Below, piece by piece: positions 44,860-54,269 of a DNA stretch of 64,000 nucleotides; positions within the stretch are counted from its first letter, which is position 1, and the number at the start of each line of letters is the position of its first letter. The DNA is taken from contig NZ_KB907121.1 of assembly GCF_000381825.1 (NCBI RefSeq), positions 392,001 to 456,000 of the forward strand, read 5' to 3'. A model generated the notes under the pieces. It did no database searches. It was not told the origin of the DNA and worked only from the letters and a program-made list of their open reading frames with translations. This DNA comes from Thioalkalivibrio sp. ALJT. Its GTDB lineage: Bacteria > Pseudomonadota > Gammaproteobacteria > Ectothiorhodospirales > Ectothiorhodospiraceae. The position numbers and the translations under genes are program-made.

Positions 44860-45638
44860 TAATCCGGGTCGCTCGAGAGCCGGAGGACCCGGCGTGCGTT
44901 CTGGGTCGTAATTATAGCCATCTCTGCCGCGTCCATGTCGCGCAGGCGCGCCAGGTGGCGGTTCACCTCGGCGGTCATCATCGGTTCATTGCGCCGGCCC
45001 TGGTGTCCGGCGAGGGGCTGATCCGGGGCATCGGTCTCCACCACCAGGGCCTCCAGCGGGGCCGCGCGCACCACGCGGTGCAGTCTCTTCGCCCGCTCGT
45101 AGGTCACCGGCCCGCCGATGCCCAGGCAGCAGCCAAGGTCGGTGGCCTGCAGGGCTTGCTGCGGCGAGCCGATGAAGGCATGCAGGATGCCGGTCACGCC
45201 GGGGTGCTCGCGCAAGCCCTTCAGCACCGCGTCCAGCGCGTGCCGGCTGTGGATGATCACCGGCAGGTCGCGCTCACGGGCGATGGCCAGTTGCCGCGTG
45301 TAAAACCGCCACTGGAGGTCCCGGTCCAGCCCGTCCTGGTAGCCATCGAGCCCGATCTCACCGATGGCGACGGCCTCCGGGTGCGTATCCAGCCAGGCCT
45401 CCAGGGCGTCGAGGTCCGCGTCCGCATGCGCCTGCAGGAAGATCGGGTGCAGGCCGTAGGCGACATGCAGGCCCGTGTGCTGTCGGTGCAGGGCCGCGAG
45501 GTCCGGCCAGCGCGCGCGGGTGACGCCGGGCAGGACCAGCTCCTTGACCCCGGCGGCGCGGGCGCGGTCCAGCACCGCCGGGCGATCCGGATCGAACGCA
45601 TCCAGGTCCAGGTGGACATGCGTATCGATCAGGTGCAC
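44859..45638 (-). CDS. TatD-family metal-dependent hydrolase
   Basis: A 259-residue TIM-barrel deoxyribonuclease-like hydrolase. Metal ligands: DTHVHLD at the start, GEIGLDGY, IIHSRHA, HAFIGS and ETDAPDQPL. TatD-like enzymes act as 3'-5' DNases, but cellular roles vary and this could be a YcfH/YjjV-type paralogue. It overlaps tcdA. Confidence 0.9.
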   Translation of the reverse strand: MHLIDTHVHLDLDAFDPDRPAVLDRARAAGVKELVLPGVTRARWPDLAALHRQHTGLHVAYGLHPIFLQAHADADLDALEAWLDTHPEAVAIGEIGLDGYQDGLDRDLQWRFYTRQLAIARERDLPVIIHSRHALDAVLKGLREHPGVTGILHAFIGSPQQALQATDLGCCLGIGGPVTYERAKRLHRVVRAAPLEALVVETDAPDQPLAGHQGRRNEPMMTAEVNRHLARLRDMDAAEMAIITTQNARRVLRLSSDPD

Positions 45639-45649
45639 TGGCGGTGGTC

Positions 45650-46684
45650 CTACGGACAGGGGTAGGTATAGCGGGCGTGGATGGCCTCGATGGCCTCCAG
45701 CACGGCATCGGACAGGGTGATGTCCGCGGTCACGATGTTCTCGCGCAGCTGCTCCATGGTGGTGGCCCCGATCAGGTTGCTGGTCACGAAGGGCTGCTGG
45801 TTGACGAAGGCCAGCGCCAGCTGCGTCGGGGTCAGGCCATGTTCGCGCGCCAGGCGGGCGTATTCCGCGGTCGCGGCCAGGCCGGATTCGTTGCTGTAGC
45901 GCTGGAAGCGCTCGAACCGCGTCAGGCGCGCCCCCGCGGGCTTCGCCCCGTCCAGATATTTGCCGGAGAGCATGCCGAAGGCCAGCGGCGAATAGGCCAG
46001 CAGGCCGGCCTCCTCGCGGATGGCCATCTCGGCCAGCCCCGCCTCGAAGCTGCGGTTGAGCAGGTTGTAGGGGTTCTGGATGGCGACGATGCGTTCGGAC
46101 AGGCCGCGGTCATGGGCGCGGATCCACTCCATGAAGCCCCACGGGGTCTCGTTGGAGATGCCGATGGTGCGCACGCGGCCGCTCTCGACCACGGCCTTCA
46201 ACGCGGCCGCGGTCTCCTCGATCGGGGTCGCGCTCTCGTCCGGCTTGTGGACGTAGCCGAGCTGGCCGAAGAAGTTGGTGGCGCGCGCCGGCCAGTGGAC
46301 CTGGTAGAGGTCCAGGTAGTCGGTCTGCAGGCGCTTGAGGCTTGCGTTCAGGGCCTGCTCGATGTGTTCGCGGTTCAGCTGCGGGCCGCCGCGCAGGTAG
46401 TCGATCATGCCGGGGCCGGCGACCTTGCTGGCCAGCACTATGCGGTCGCGGTTGCCGCGCGTTGCCAGCCAGTTGCCAATAAAGGTCTCGGTCAGGCCCT
46501 GGGTCTCCGCGCGCGGCGGGACCGGGTACATCTCGGCGGCATCGATCAGGTTCACGCCCTGGTCGAGTGCGTAGTCCAATTGTTCGTGGGCCTCGGCCTC
46601 GGTGTTCTGCTCGCCCCAGGTCATGGTGCCCAGGCCGATCAGGCCGACCTCGATGTCGGTGCGTCCCAGTTTGCGGTATTGCAT
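45650..46684 (-). CDS. tas: Tas-like aldo-keto reductase
   Basis: A 344-residue NADP-dependent reductase. MQYRKLGRTDIEVGLIGLGTMTWGEQN is the Tas signature. The catalytic set Asp (LIDAAEMY), Tyr, Lys (LASKVAGP) and His (YQVHWP) is intact. Physiological substrate is unknown. It lies 11 nt upstream of the tatD-like gene on the same strand. Confidence 0.88.
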   Translation of the reverse strand: MQYRKLGRTDIEVGLIGLGTMTWGEQNTEAEAHEQLDYALDQGVNLIDAAEMYPVPPRAETQGLTETFIGNWLATRGNRDRIVLASKVAGPGMIDYLRGGPQLNREHIEQALNASLKRLQTDYLDLYQVHWPARATNFFGQLGYVHKPDESATPIEETAAALKAVVESGRVRTIGISNETPWGFMEWIRAHDRGLSERIVAIQNPYNLLNRSFEAGLAEMAIREEAGLLAYSPLAFGMLSGKYLDGAKPAGARLTRFERFQRYSNESGLAATAEYARLAREHGLTPTQLALAFVNQQPFVTSNLIGATTMEQLRENIVTADITLSDAVLEAIEAIHARYTYPCP

Positions 46685-46711
46685 GGTGTCTCCCGGCTGC
46701 GGTCTGGCGTG

Positions 46712-47842
46712 TCAGGTGAACAGGGTGAGGACCCCGGTGTAGCCGTACAGGCGGTTGGCGAAGATCTCGCCATTGGCAAAGAAGCCGACCAGGGGCACAT
46801 CCCCCAGGCCCTTCTGCACGATCGCCAGTTCCGCGCCCTCCTGGACGAACTGATGGCGCCCGCGTCCGACGCAGGAGACATAGATGGCCCCGCGAATCCC
46901 GTTCGGGGCCCGGGCGCGGATCTGCTCCAGCATGCGTTCCAGATCCTCGATGGCGGCCTGACCGTCGCGGCGCACGAACAGGATCTCCGTGCCCGGCTCC
47001 AGCATCTCGCCGACCGCCAGTATCTCCTGGTCCAGATCCACCCCGATGATGTTGCGCACCCGGTAGTCGCCGGTGTCGGAGCCGGGGGTCGGGAAGCCGA
47101 CCAGGATGTACCCCAGCGCCCGCTCCAGGTCACGCGAGAGTACGTCGCCAATGATGCCCTTGAACGCCGGCAGGGCCTGCTGACCGTCCAGGCGCACGAT
47201 GATGTTGCGCCAGGTCTCGGTCAGTTCATGCTTGCCGGGTAGTGGGGTGCATCCCTGGGTGTGACGCGCGGCGATTGCCACATCGTCGCGCAGCGCCAGC
47301 CCGGTGATGCCCGAGGCGGCCACGCCATCGGCGATCTGCACCACCCCGTCATCGCCGGAATTGACCCCGCCGGTGGCAAACCAGGCGGTCTCTTCGTCGA
47401 TGGCGGTCAGGACCGCCTCCAGTCCTTCCATGCGCGGGTCGGCGTTCAGCAGCAGCCGGCCCGGGGTCTGCGGGTCGAGAAAGCCGTCCAGCTCGCGCCG
47501 GAGGGCCTCCAGCGAGCGTACCGGGCGGGCGATCACGCGCACGCTGGCGGCGGGCAGCTCCCCGACCATCAGGCTGACCCCGGCGGTTTCGTACAGCTCG
47601 GCCTGCGGGCCGATCACGGCCATGCCCATGCCGCCGACGAAATGCTCGATGTCCAGGGCTTCGCGCAGCTGCTGCAGCAGGCTGCGCGCATGGCGTGACA
47701 GGGCGTCGGAGACATAGATGAAGGCGATCCGGGTGTGCCCGTCCGGGCACGGCGGCAGGGTGCCCAGGCCGCTTACCAGGTCTGCGGCAAGCGCCTCGGG
47801 CGTGTTCCCGGTAGCGGATGTACTGCGGAAATTCGGGGTCAT
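46712..47842 (-). CDS. FIST-domain protein
   Basis: A 376-residue protein with FIST N (about residues 25-210) and FIST C (about 215-365) domains. FIST domains occur in bacterial sensory proteins and are thought to bind small ligands such as amino acids. There is no kinase or output domain, membrane helix or signal peptide here, so it stands alone. ATGA overlap with the preceding gene implies joint expression with an unknown protein. Confidence 0.8.
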   Translation of the reverse strand: MTPNFRSTSATGNTPEALAADLVSGLGTLPPCPDGHTRIAFIYVSDALSRHARSLLQQLREALDIEHFVGGMGMAVIGPQAELYETAGVSLMVGELPAASVRVIARPVRSLEALRRELDGFLDPQTPGRLLLNADPRMEGLEAVLTAIDEETAWFATGGVNSGDDGVVQIADGVAASGITGLALRDDVAIAARHTQGCTPLPGKHELTETWRNIIVRLDGQQALPAFKGIIGDVLSRDLERALGYILVGFPTPGSDTGDYRVRNIIGVDLDQEILAVGEMLEPGTEILFVRRDGQAAIEDLERMLEQIRARAPNGIRGAIYVSCVGRGRHQFVQEGAELAIVQKGLGDVPLVGFFANGEIFANRLYGYTGVLTLFT

Positions 47843-48297
47843 AAACCGAGATGCTCCAGCATGCTGAGGGCCTCGTTGTCGGTAACCGGCAGGACGTATT
47901 GCACCTGCGCAGTGCCATCTCCGGACAGGGTCAGGCGTGCATGATGGCGGGTGTCCAGCTCTTCCAGGAACCAGGCGATCTCGGAGGGATGCACCGCATG
48001 CTCGCCGCGGGTGAGGTGGCGCACCAGGAGGGTATCCTCGCGCATATCCAGGAACAGTGGTTGCGGCAGTTCCAGGGGCAGGATGTGGGTTTGTACCAGC
48101 CACTCCACCGGGGACGGGCGCCGCCGTGGCAGGGGGCGACTGTCGATCCGGAAATGCCCCCCGCCCCCGGGTTGTTTCAGAAGCTCCTCCAGCCAGTCGC
48201 CGGTAAAGCCTTGATGGACGATCAGGGATCGCCCGGTGTAGCGGTTGCGAAAGCGTTCCATTTGCTGGGCCGGCCGTGGCCCGAAGAGTCCGAACAC
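47839..48297 (-). CDS. Hypothetical protein coupled to the FIST gene
   Basis: A 152-residue soluble protein with a GTG start preceded by an AGGTGG site. It contains no recognisable motif. It is rich in His and Arg with no cysteine, and the central part looks alpha/beta. Its stop overlaps the FIST start by ATGA, suggesting shared function or expression. Confidence 0.65.
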   Translation of the reverse strand: MFGLFGPRPAQQMERFRNRYTGRSLIVHQGFTGDWLEELLKQPGGGGHFRIDSRPLPRRRPSPVEWLVQTHILPLELPQPLFLDMREDTLLVRHLTRGEHAVHPSEIAWFLEELDTRHHARLTLSGDGTAQVQYVLPVTDNEALSMLEHLGL

Positions 48298-48352
48298 GCC
48301 AAATCCACCTGATTGTACAAAGCCCGAATCGTAGCGGAATGGCGACCGTAAA

Positions 48353-48382
48353 CGAAAAAGGCCCCGCTTCAGCGGGGCCTGG
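48353..48382 (-). terminator. Rho-independent terminator of prk
   Basis: A strong stem, AGGCCCCGC/GCGGGGCCT, with a four-base loop is followed on the minus strand by five U residues. It lies just past the prk stop. Confidence 0.9.
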
Positions 48383-48404
48383 GAACTTCTCCGGCGATAC
48401 CGGA

Positions 48405-49295
48405 TCAGCCGCGACGCGACAGCATGTCGTGGATGATCGGCGCGAGGATGACCTCCATCGCGAAGCTCATCTTGCCGCCGGGCACCACGATGGTGTTCGG
48501 GCGCGACATGAACGAGTTCGGGAGCATGTTCAGCAGGTAGGGGAAGTCCACGCCGAGCTTGTTCGGGTCCTCGAAGCGGATCACCACCATGCTCTCGTCA
48601 GGCGTCGGAATGTCGCGGGCGATGAACGGGTTGGAGGTGTCCACGGTGGGCACGCGCTGGAAGTTGATGTCGGTGCGCGAGAACTGCGGGGTGATGTAGT
48701 TCACGTAGTCCGGCATGCGGCGCAGGATCGTGTCCACGATGGCCTCGGCGGAATAGCCGCGTTCGGCGTTGTCGCGGAAGATCTTCTGGATCCACTCGAG
48801 GTTCACGATCGGCACCACGCCGATACCCAGATCCACGTGCTGCGCGGCGTTCACTTCACCGTCGACCACCAGCCCGTGCAGGCCTTCGTAGAACATCAGG
48901 TCGGAACCCGGCTGGATCTCTTCCCACGGGGTGAACTCGCCCGGGCCGAGGTTGGTGCCCAGGCGCTCGTTGTGAGCGGCGGCTTCCTCGTCGGAGTGCA
49001 GGTAGTAGCGCTTCTCGCCCTGACCGGTCTCGCCGTAGGTCTTGAACAGGTCCTCGATGCGATCGAACAGGTTGGCCTCGGGGCCGAAATGCGAGAAGTG
49101 ATGATTGCCTTCGTCGCCGGCCTTCTGCATCGCCTCCTTCATCGCCTTGCGGTCATAGCGATGGAAGCTGTCGCCCTCGATCACCACCGGATTGATCTGC
49201 TCGCGTCGGAAGATGGACTCGAAGGAGCGCTTGACAGTGGAAGTGCCGGCACCCGAGGAACCGGTCACCGCGATCACGGGATGTTTCTGGGACAT
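48405..49295 (-). CDS. prk: Phosphoribulokinase
   Basis: A 296-residue kinase that phosphorylates ribulose 5-phosphate for Rubisco. The P-loop is GSSGAGTSTVKRSF (about residues 12-25), followed by EGDSFHRYDR and FYEGLHGLVVD, the proteobacterial octameric PRK pattern. It shows that the organism fixes CO2 by the Calvin cycle. A strong AAGGAG site precedes the ATG. It follows an SLC13-type transporter on the same strand. Confidence 0.95.
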   Translation of the reverse strand: MSQKHPVIAVTGSSGAGTSTVKRSFESIFRREQINPVVIEGDSFHRYDRKAMKEAMQKAGDEGNHHFSHFGPEANLFDRIEDLFKTYGETGQGEKRYYLHSDEEAAAHNERLGTNLGPGEFTPWEEIQPGSDLMFYEGLHGLVVDGEVNAAQHVDLGIGVVPIVNLEWIQKIFRDNAERGYSAEAIVDTILRRMPDYVNYITPQFSRTDINFQRVPTVDTSNPFIARDIPTPDESMVVIRFEDPNKLGVDFPYLLNMLPNSFMSRPNTIVVPGGKMSFAMEVILAPIIHDMLSRRG

Positions 49296-49365
49296 GGGTT
49301 TTCTCCTTGCAAACTGCGTTGCCTAAAGATGATGGAACGGGCGTGCGGGGCGCGCCGGCACCCCG

Positions 49366-51204
49366 CTAGAAAATGAGGTTCAGCATGATCAGGGCGACCA
49401 CGGCGAACAGGATGGTCATGATGCCGCCGGCCTTCATGTAGTCCTTCACCCGGTAGCCACCGGGGCCCATGATCAGGGCGTTCACCTGGTGGGTCGGGAT
49501 CAGGAAGGAGTTCGAGGTCGCGATCGCCACGGTCAGCGCGAACACGCGCGGGTCGGCGTCCATGCCTGCGGCCTGGGCGGCGATGGCGAAGTTGATCGCC
49601 AGCGGAACCAGCAGCACGGTCGCGCCGACGTTGGACATGACCAGGGTGAAGAAGGTGGCCAGCGCGAAGATCGTTGCCTGCAGGACCCAGGGCGGGACGG
49701 TCCCCAGCATGTCCAGGGTGTTCTGGGCGATCCAGGCGGCGGTGCCGGTGTTCTCCACCGCCATCCCCAGCGGTATCAGCGAGGCCAGCAGGAAGACCGT
49801 CTTCCAGCTCACCGAGCGATAGGCATCGTCGAGGCTGATGACCCCGGTCAGGATCATGCCCAGTGCCCCGGTCAGCAGTGCCACGGACAGCATGATGTCG
49901 GTGAACAGGATCAGGCCCACGGTCAGCGCGAGGAAAAACAGTGCATGTGGCACCTTGGAGGGGCGCAGCTCCTCGCGCGGGTAGTCGGAGGTGATCACCA
50001 CGAAGTCACGATCCTTCTCCAGGCGCACCAGCGATTCCCAGGTGCAGTGCACCACCAGGATGTCGCCATTCTCCAGCGGGATGTCGCGCAGGCCTTCACC
50101 GAAGGTCTCGTTTCCGCGCTGGATGCGCATCACCGACAGGCCGTAGGTCTGCCGCATGGCCAGCTCGGTCACGGTCTTGCCGGCGAGGTTGGAGCCGGGG
50201 GCGATGGCGACCTCGGCGACCCCGGAACGGCCGCTGTCCAGGGCATTCGCGAACACGTCCAGGCGGGTGGTCGGGCGCTTGCGCGAGCCCTCGCACAGCT
50301 TTTCCATGCGCGCGGGGCTGGACAGGATGGCCAGGTGCGAGTTGGCCTGGATCTCGTAGCCGGTCCAGGGCGCCATGCGCAACTCGTCGCGCACGTAGGT
50401 GCCGACGATCGCAACCCCGGTCTCGCGCTCGATCTCGGCCACGGTGCGGCCGACCAGCGGGTCCTTCTCCGGTATGAATACCTCGTGGATCTCGTAGGAC
50501 AGGCCGTATACGCGCTGGAAATAGTCCTGCGCGCTCTCGCGCTGCGCGGACTTGGACGTGACCGAGGGCAGCACGAAGCGTCCCAGCAGCACGAAGTAGA
50601 CGATGGTCGTGGCCAGCAGGGCCAGTCCGATCGGCGTCACGTCGAAGAGCTGGAAGGGCTCCATGTCCGCCGGCAGCAGGTCGTTCAGCAGGATCAGCGG
50701 GCTGGATCCGACCAGGGTGATGGTGCCGCCGACGATGGCGGCGAAGCCCATCGGCATCAGCAGGCGCGACAGCGGGATGCCGAGGCGGCTGGAGATGCGG
50801 CTCATCACCGGCATGAACAGTGCGGCCGCGCCGATGTTCTGCATAAAGCTCGAGATCACCCCGACGGTGCCGGAGACGGTCGGGATAATGCTCTTTTCGG
50901 TGGTGCCGCCCACGCGCATGATGAAGGCGGCCACCTTGTGCATCACGCCGGTCTTGTCCAGTCCGGCGCCGATGATCATCACCGCGATGATGGCGATCAC
51001 CGCATTGGACGCGAAACCACTGAACAACTCGTCCTGCGCGACCAGCAGCCCGAGCCCGGGCACCAGCGTCAGCAGCCCGAGCAGTACCATTACCGAGATG
51101 GCGGCCAGGTCCACGCGAATGACTTCCGTGACGAACAGGAAGATGGTGAACGCCAGTAGCGCGAGCACCACAATCATCTCGGTGGTCAGCGTAAGATTTT
51201 CCAT
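49366..51204 (-). CDS. SLC13/DASS-family anion transporter with TrkA-C domains
   Basis: A 612-residue sodium-coupled or anion permease. Two halves of membrane helices (about 1-200 and 400-610) flank a cytoplasmic insert of two TrkA-C domains. SSFMQNIGAAALFMP and MSNVGATVLLVPL are the repeated DASS signatures. The substrate may be sulfate, a dicarboxylate or inorganic carbon. Cotranscription with prk makes carbon or sulfate transport worth testing. It starts at the ATG giving MENLTLTTE. Confidence 0.88.
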   Translation of the reverse strand: MENLTLTTEMIVVLALLAFTIFLFVTEVIRVDLAAISVMVLLGLLTLVPGLGLLVAQDELFSGFASNAVIAIIAVMIIGAGLDKTGVMHKVAAFIMRVGGTTEKSIIPTVSGTVGVISSFMQNIGAAALFMPVMSRISSRLGIPLSRLLMPMGFAAIVGGTITLVGSSPLILLNDLLPADMEPFQLFDVTPIGLALLATTIVYFVLLGRFVLPSVTSKSAQRESAQDYFQRVYGLSYEIHEVFIPEKDPLVGRTVAEIERETGVAIVGTYVRDELRMAPWTGYEIQANSHLAILSSPARMEKLCEGSRKRPTTRLDVFANALDSGRSGVAEVAIAPGSNLAGKTVTELAMRQTYGLSVMRIQRGNETFGEGLRDIPLENGDILVVHCTWESLVRLEKDRDFVVITSDYPREELRPSKVPHALFFLALTVGLILFTDIMLSVALLTGALGMILTGVISLDDAYRSVSWKTVFLLASLIPLGMAVENTGTAAWIAQNTLDMLGTVPPWVLQATIFALATFFTLVMSNVGATVLLVPLAINFAIAAQAAGMDADPRVFALTVAIATSNSFLIPTHQVNALIMGPGGYRVKDYMKAGGIMTILFAVVALIMLNLIF

Positions 51205-51466
51205 GTGTCGATTCGTGTCCTGAAGGCCCGTGCCGGACGGCACGTGGCCGGAAGCCGAAGGTGGCGCATGTGCATGCCGGACCTGTCGGCCGGGGCGCGC
51301 CTTTCCCTTGAAAGCGCGGGATTATTTCATTCCGCGCGGCTTGACGCAAAAAACGCGCGCAGCGGGCCGGCGCGCCCGGGCCGGTTCCGGCCTTCCCGAG
51401 TACCGGTAGTGGCGTTTGTCGGTGTGTCGGTTATGCTGAGAAAAAACGATCAGGTGGAGACTTCGC

Positions 51467-52315
51467 ATGTCCGATTCCGACGCCCCGCTGTGCCGCTTCG
51501 AGACCATTCTCCTGGCGACCGACGGCTCCGAGTTCAGCGAATCCGCGGAGAGCGTGGCGCTGGATCTCGCGCAACGCTGCGGGGCGCGGCTGGTGATCGC
51601 GCGGATCATTCCCACGGACACCCAGCATGATGCCCTGTCACCGCCGCGTGGCGGCGAGGCGAGCAAGGTCGCCCAGGCGCATCTGGATGCGCTGGACAAG
51701 CGCGCTCGGGAGGTCGGGGTTGATGCCTCCATGGTCCTGCGTCACGGGGTCGACCGGCATCAGGAGATCGTGGCCATTGCCACGGACTTCAAGGCCAGCC
51801 TGATCGTCATCGGGCGCCGCGATCGCGGCGATCTCTCGCGCCTGATGGTCGGGGATGCCACGCGCAAGGTAATCGGCCTCGCCCCGTGCAACGTGATGGT
51901 GATTCCGCGCGGCTCCCAGGCGCCCCACCGCGGGTTGCTGGTGGGCACCGATGGTTCGGAACTCGGGGATCAGGCCGCGCGGGCCGCAATCGAGCTGTCC
52001 GGCCATTGTCAGTTGCCGTTGACGATCGTCTCGGTCGCGGTGCCGGGGCAGAACGAGGCCCGGCGCCAGGAGGGTGTGCAGGCCATCCAGCGTCTGCAGG
52101 CCGAGGCCCGCGAGAAGGGCCTGGAAGCGGATGCGACCTTCGAGGAGGGGCGTCCCGAGGGTACCCTGCTGGATGTGGCCGCGCGCGATCATCGCGACCT
52201 GATCGTACTGGGCAGCCATGGCCGCACCGGTCTCAAGCGCCTGCTGATGGGCAGCGTCTCCGAACGCGTGATTGGCGGTTCCGACGGCCCGGTGCTGGTG
52301 GTCAAGAACGTCTGA
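51467..52315 (+). CDS. Tandem universal-stress protein
   Basis: A 282-residue protein with two UspA domains. The first (about 1-145) begins ILLATDGSEFSESAE. The second (about 150-282) begins LLVGTDGSELGDQA and retains the ATP-binding GSHGRTGLKRLLMGSVSE, whereas the first domain has a less perfect GDATRK version. Function is stress tolerance, details unknown. It has its own ribosome site (GGTGGAG) and converges on trmB with 12 nt between. Confidence 0.9.
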   Translation: MSDSDAPLCRFETILLATDGSEFSESAESVALDLAQRCGARLVIARIIPTDTQHDALSPPRGGEASKVAQAHLDALDKRAREVGVDASMVLRHGVDRHQEIVAIATDFKASLIVIGRRDRGDLSRLMVGDATRKVIGLAPCNVMVIPRGSQAPHRGLLVGTDGSELGDQAARAAIELSGHCQLPLTIVSVAVPGQNEARRQEGVQAIQRLQAEAREKGLEADATFEEGRPEGTLLDVAARDHRDLIVLGSHGRTGLKRLLMGSVSERVIGGSDGPVLVVKNV

Positions 52316-52327
52316 CCACCGCCCGTC

Positions 52328-53056
52328 TCAGGCGGGAACGTCCGTGCGCCGGTAGAGCAGGTCGGCCACCCTGTGACCGCGGCGTTCCCCGCGGCGCTCG
52401 AACTTGGTTACCGGGCGTTCCGGCGGCCGCCCCGGGGCCGGTACCGGCCCCTCCGGCTCGAACCACGGCGCGCATTCCTCCAGCACCGCCATCATGTGCT
52501 CGGCGTACTCGGCCCAGTCGGTTGCCAGATGCAGCCGCCCGCCGGGGCGCATGCGCGCGGCCAGAAGGCGTACGAACGGCGGCTGGATCAGGCGGCGTTT
52601 GTGGTGCCGCTTCTTGTGCCAGGGGTCGGGGAAATAGACCTGTACCCCGTCCAGGGCCGCCGGCGCGATGTAGTGCTCCAGCAGTTCCACGGCATCGTGG
52701 TCACAGACGCGCACATTGGTCAGGCCCCGCCGCTCCACCTCGTGCAGCAGGTGCCCCACCCCCGGACGATGAACCTCGGTACCGATGTAATCGCGCTCCG
52801 GGTTCTGCGCGGCCTGCTCGGCCAGGCTCTCGCCATCACCAAAGCCGATTTCCAGCGTAACCGGCGCCGTGCGACCGAAGATGGCCGCCAGGTCCAGCGG
52901 TGCCGCGGGCGCCGGCAGGGCGAGCCCGAAGCGCGGCAGCAGCTCGTCCAGCGCCCGTTGCTGGCCCGGCGTCAGCCGCCCCTCGCGGCGCACGAAACTG
53001 CGGATGCGGCGATAAAACGGCTTGTCGTCGGAGGCAGAATCAGCAGACTCACTCAT
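52328..53056 (-). CDS. trmB: tRNA (guanine-N7-)-methyltransferase
   Basis: A 242-residue class I methyltransferase making m7G46 in tRNA. LEIGFGDGESLAEQAAQNPERDYIGTEVH is motif I plus the TrmB signature, with VYFPDPWHKKRHHKRRL as the catalytic and tRNA-binding stretch, and ATDWAEYAEHM. An N-terminal arginine-rich extension of about 35 residues is present. It begins two nt after the thiG stop. Confidence 0.95.
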   Translation of the reverse strand: MSESADSASDDKPFYRRIRSFVRREGRLTPGQQRALDELLPRFGLALPAPAAPLDLAAIFGRTAPVTLEIGFGDGESLAEQAAQNPERDYIGTEVHRPGVGHLLHEVERRGLTNVRVCDHDAVELLEHYIAPAALDGVQVYFPDPWHKKRHHKRRLIQPPFVRLLAARMRPGGRLHLATDWAEYAEHMMAVLEECAPWFEPEGPVPAPGRPPERPVTKFERRGERRGHRVADLLYRRTDVPA

Positions 53057-53058
53057 AC

Positions 53059-53865
53059 TCAGCTAAAGAACAGGCCGGTCTGTGGCGAGGAAGCCGAGGC
53101 GTAGCGGCGCGGCGCCATGCGCCCGGCGCGGAAGGCCTGACGCCCGGCAAGGATCGCGTGGCGCATGGCCGCGGCCATCATCACCGGGTCCTCGGCGGCG
53201 GCGATCGCGGTGTTCATCAGCACCCCGTCGCAGCCCAGCTCCATCGCGATCGCGGCGTCCGAGGCCGTGCCAACGCCGGCATCGACCAGCACCGGCACCG
53301 CCGCGTTTTCGACGATCTCACGGATGTTGTAGCGGTTCTGGATGCCCAGTCCGGAGCCGATGGGCGCGGCCAGCGGCATGATCGCCTGGCAGCCGATGTC
53401 CTCCAGGCGCCGGGCCAGCAGCGGGTCGTCGGTCGTATAGACCATCACGTCGAAGCCCTCGGCCACCAGAATCTCCGCGGACTTTACGGTCTCGAATGCG
53501 TCCGGGTACAGGGTCTTCTCGTCGCCCAGCACCTCCAGTTTCACCAGGTTGTGCCCGTCCAGCAGCTCGCGCGCCAGGCGGCAGGTGCGGATCGCGTCCT
53601 CGGCGTTGAAGCAGCCGGCGGTATTCGGCAGCAGCGTGTAGCGCTCCGGCGAGATCACATCCAGCAGGTTGGGCTCGTCCGGGTTCTGGCCGATGTTGGT
53701 GCGGCGGATCGCGACGGTCACGATCTCCGCGCCGCTGGCCTCGATGGCATCGCGGGTCTGGTCCAGGTCGCGATACTTGCCGGTGCCTACCAGCAGGCGG
53801 GAGGTGAACTCGCGCGAGCCCACACGGAAGAGGTCGTCGGCGGACGCGGCGGCCGATGCGGTCAT
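53059..53865 (-). CDS. thiG: Thiazole synthase ThiG
   Basis: A 268-residue TIM-barrel enzyme forming the thiamine thiazole from DXP, dehydroglycine and ThiS thiocarboxylate. The Schiff-base lysine lies in [29 protein letters not shown] and [12 protein letters not shown] are family blocks. I prefer the second in-frame ATG because AAGGA is six bases ahead of it; the first ATG is two codons upstream. Confidence 0.95.
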   Translation of the reverse strand: MTASAAASADDLFRVGSREFTSRLLVGTGKYRDLDQTRDAIEASGAEIVTVAIRRTNIGQNPDEPNLLDVISPERYTLLPNTAGCFNAEDAIRTCRLARELLDGHNLVKLEVLGDEKTLYPDAFETVKSAEILVAEGFDVMVYTTDDPLLARRLEDIGCQAIMPLAAPIGSGLGIQNRYNIREIVENAAVPVLVDAGVGTASDAAIAMELGCDGVLMNTAIAAAEDPVMMAAAMRHAILAGRQAFRAGRMAPRRYASASSPQTGLFFS

Positions 53866-53922
53866 GGTCATTCCTTGGTTGAGGGTGGTTGCGGACAGGG
53901 CGGTCAGACGCGACGCATTCTC

Positions 53923-54129
53923 CTACCCGCCCCCGATCGCCTGCACGATTTCCACACGATCGCCGGGATGCAACGGGTGCGCGGCATGCTCGCTCCGCGG
54001 CACCAGTTCCGCGTTGACCTCCACCGCCAGGCGGCGCCCCTCCAGGCCGCGCGCCTCGATCAGCGCGGCCAGTGTGGGCGTGCGATCTTCGGGGAGTTCG
54101 AAGGGTTCACCGTTCAGCTGGATCTGCAT
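53923..54129 (-). CDS. thiS: Sulfur carrier protein ThiS
   Basis: A 68-residue ubiquitin-like sulfur carrier. It starts MQIQLNGEPFELPED and ends IVQAIGGG; family members end GG, and the carboxyl becomes the thiocarboxylate. It lies upstream of thiG. ThiF and ThiH/O are not adjacent. I looked for a TPP riboswitch in its short leader and saw none. Confidence 0.93.
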   Translation of the reverse strand: MQIQLNGEPFELPEDRTPTLAALIEARGLEGRRLAVEVNAELVPRSEHAAHPLHPGDRVEIVQAIGGG

Positions 54130-54195
54130 GGTTGGTCATCCGGCGTTCGAAGTCGTTGAGCCGGAGGCCGACAAGGCCTACAATCGCCGACTCAA

Positions 54196-54269
54196 GCGGG
54201 TGTAGTTCAATGGTAGAACGGGAGCTTCCCAAGCTCTTAATGTGGGTTCGATTCCCATCACCCGCTCCA
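54196..54269 (+). tRNA. tRNA-Gly (anticodon CCC)
   Basis: A cloverleaf with acceptor stem GCGGGTG/CACCCGC, D arm GTTCAATGGTAGAAC, anticodon arm GGAGC-TTCCCAA-GCTCT, T arm with GGTTCGATTCC and an encoded CCA end. The loop TTCCCAA gives anticodon CCC for GGG. Confidence 0.95.

Noticed and set aside
53872-54195. Possible TPP riboswitch before thiS
   Set aside because: The leader is short and lacks the CTGAGA and ACCTGAT core elements.
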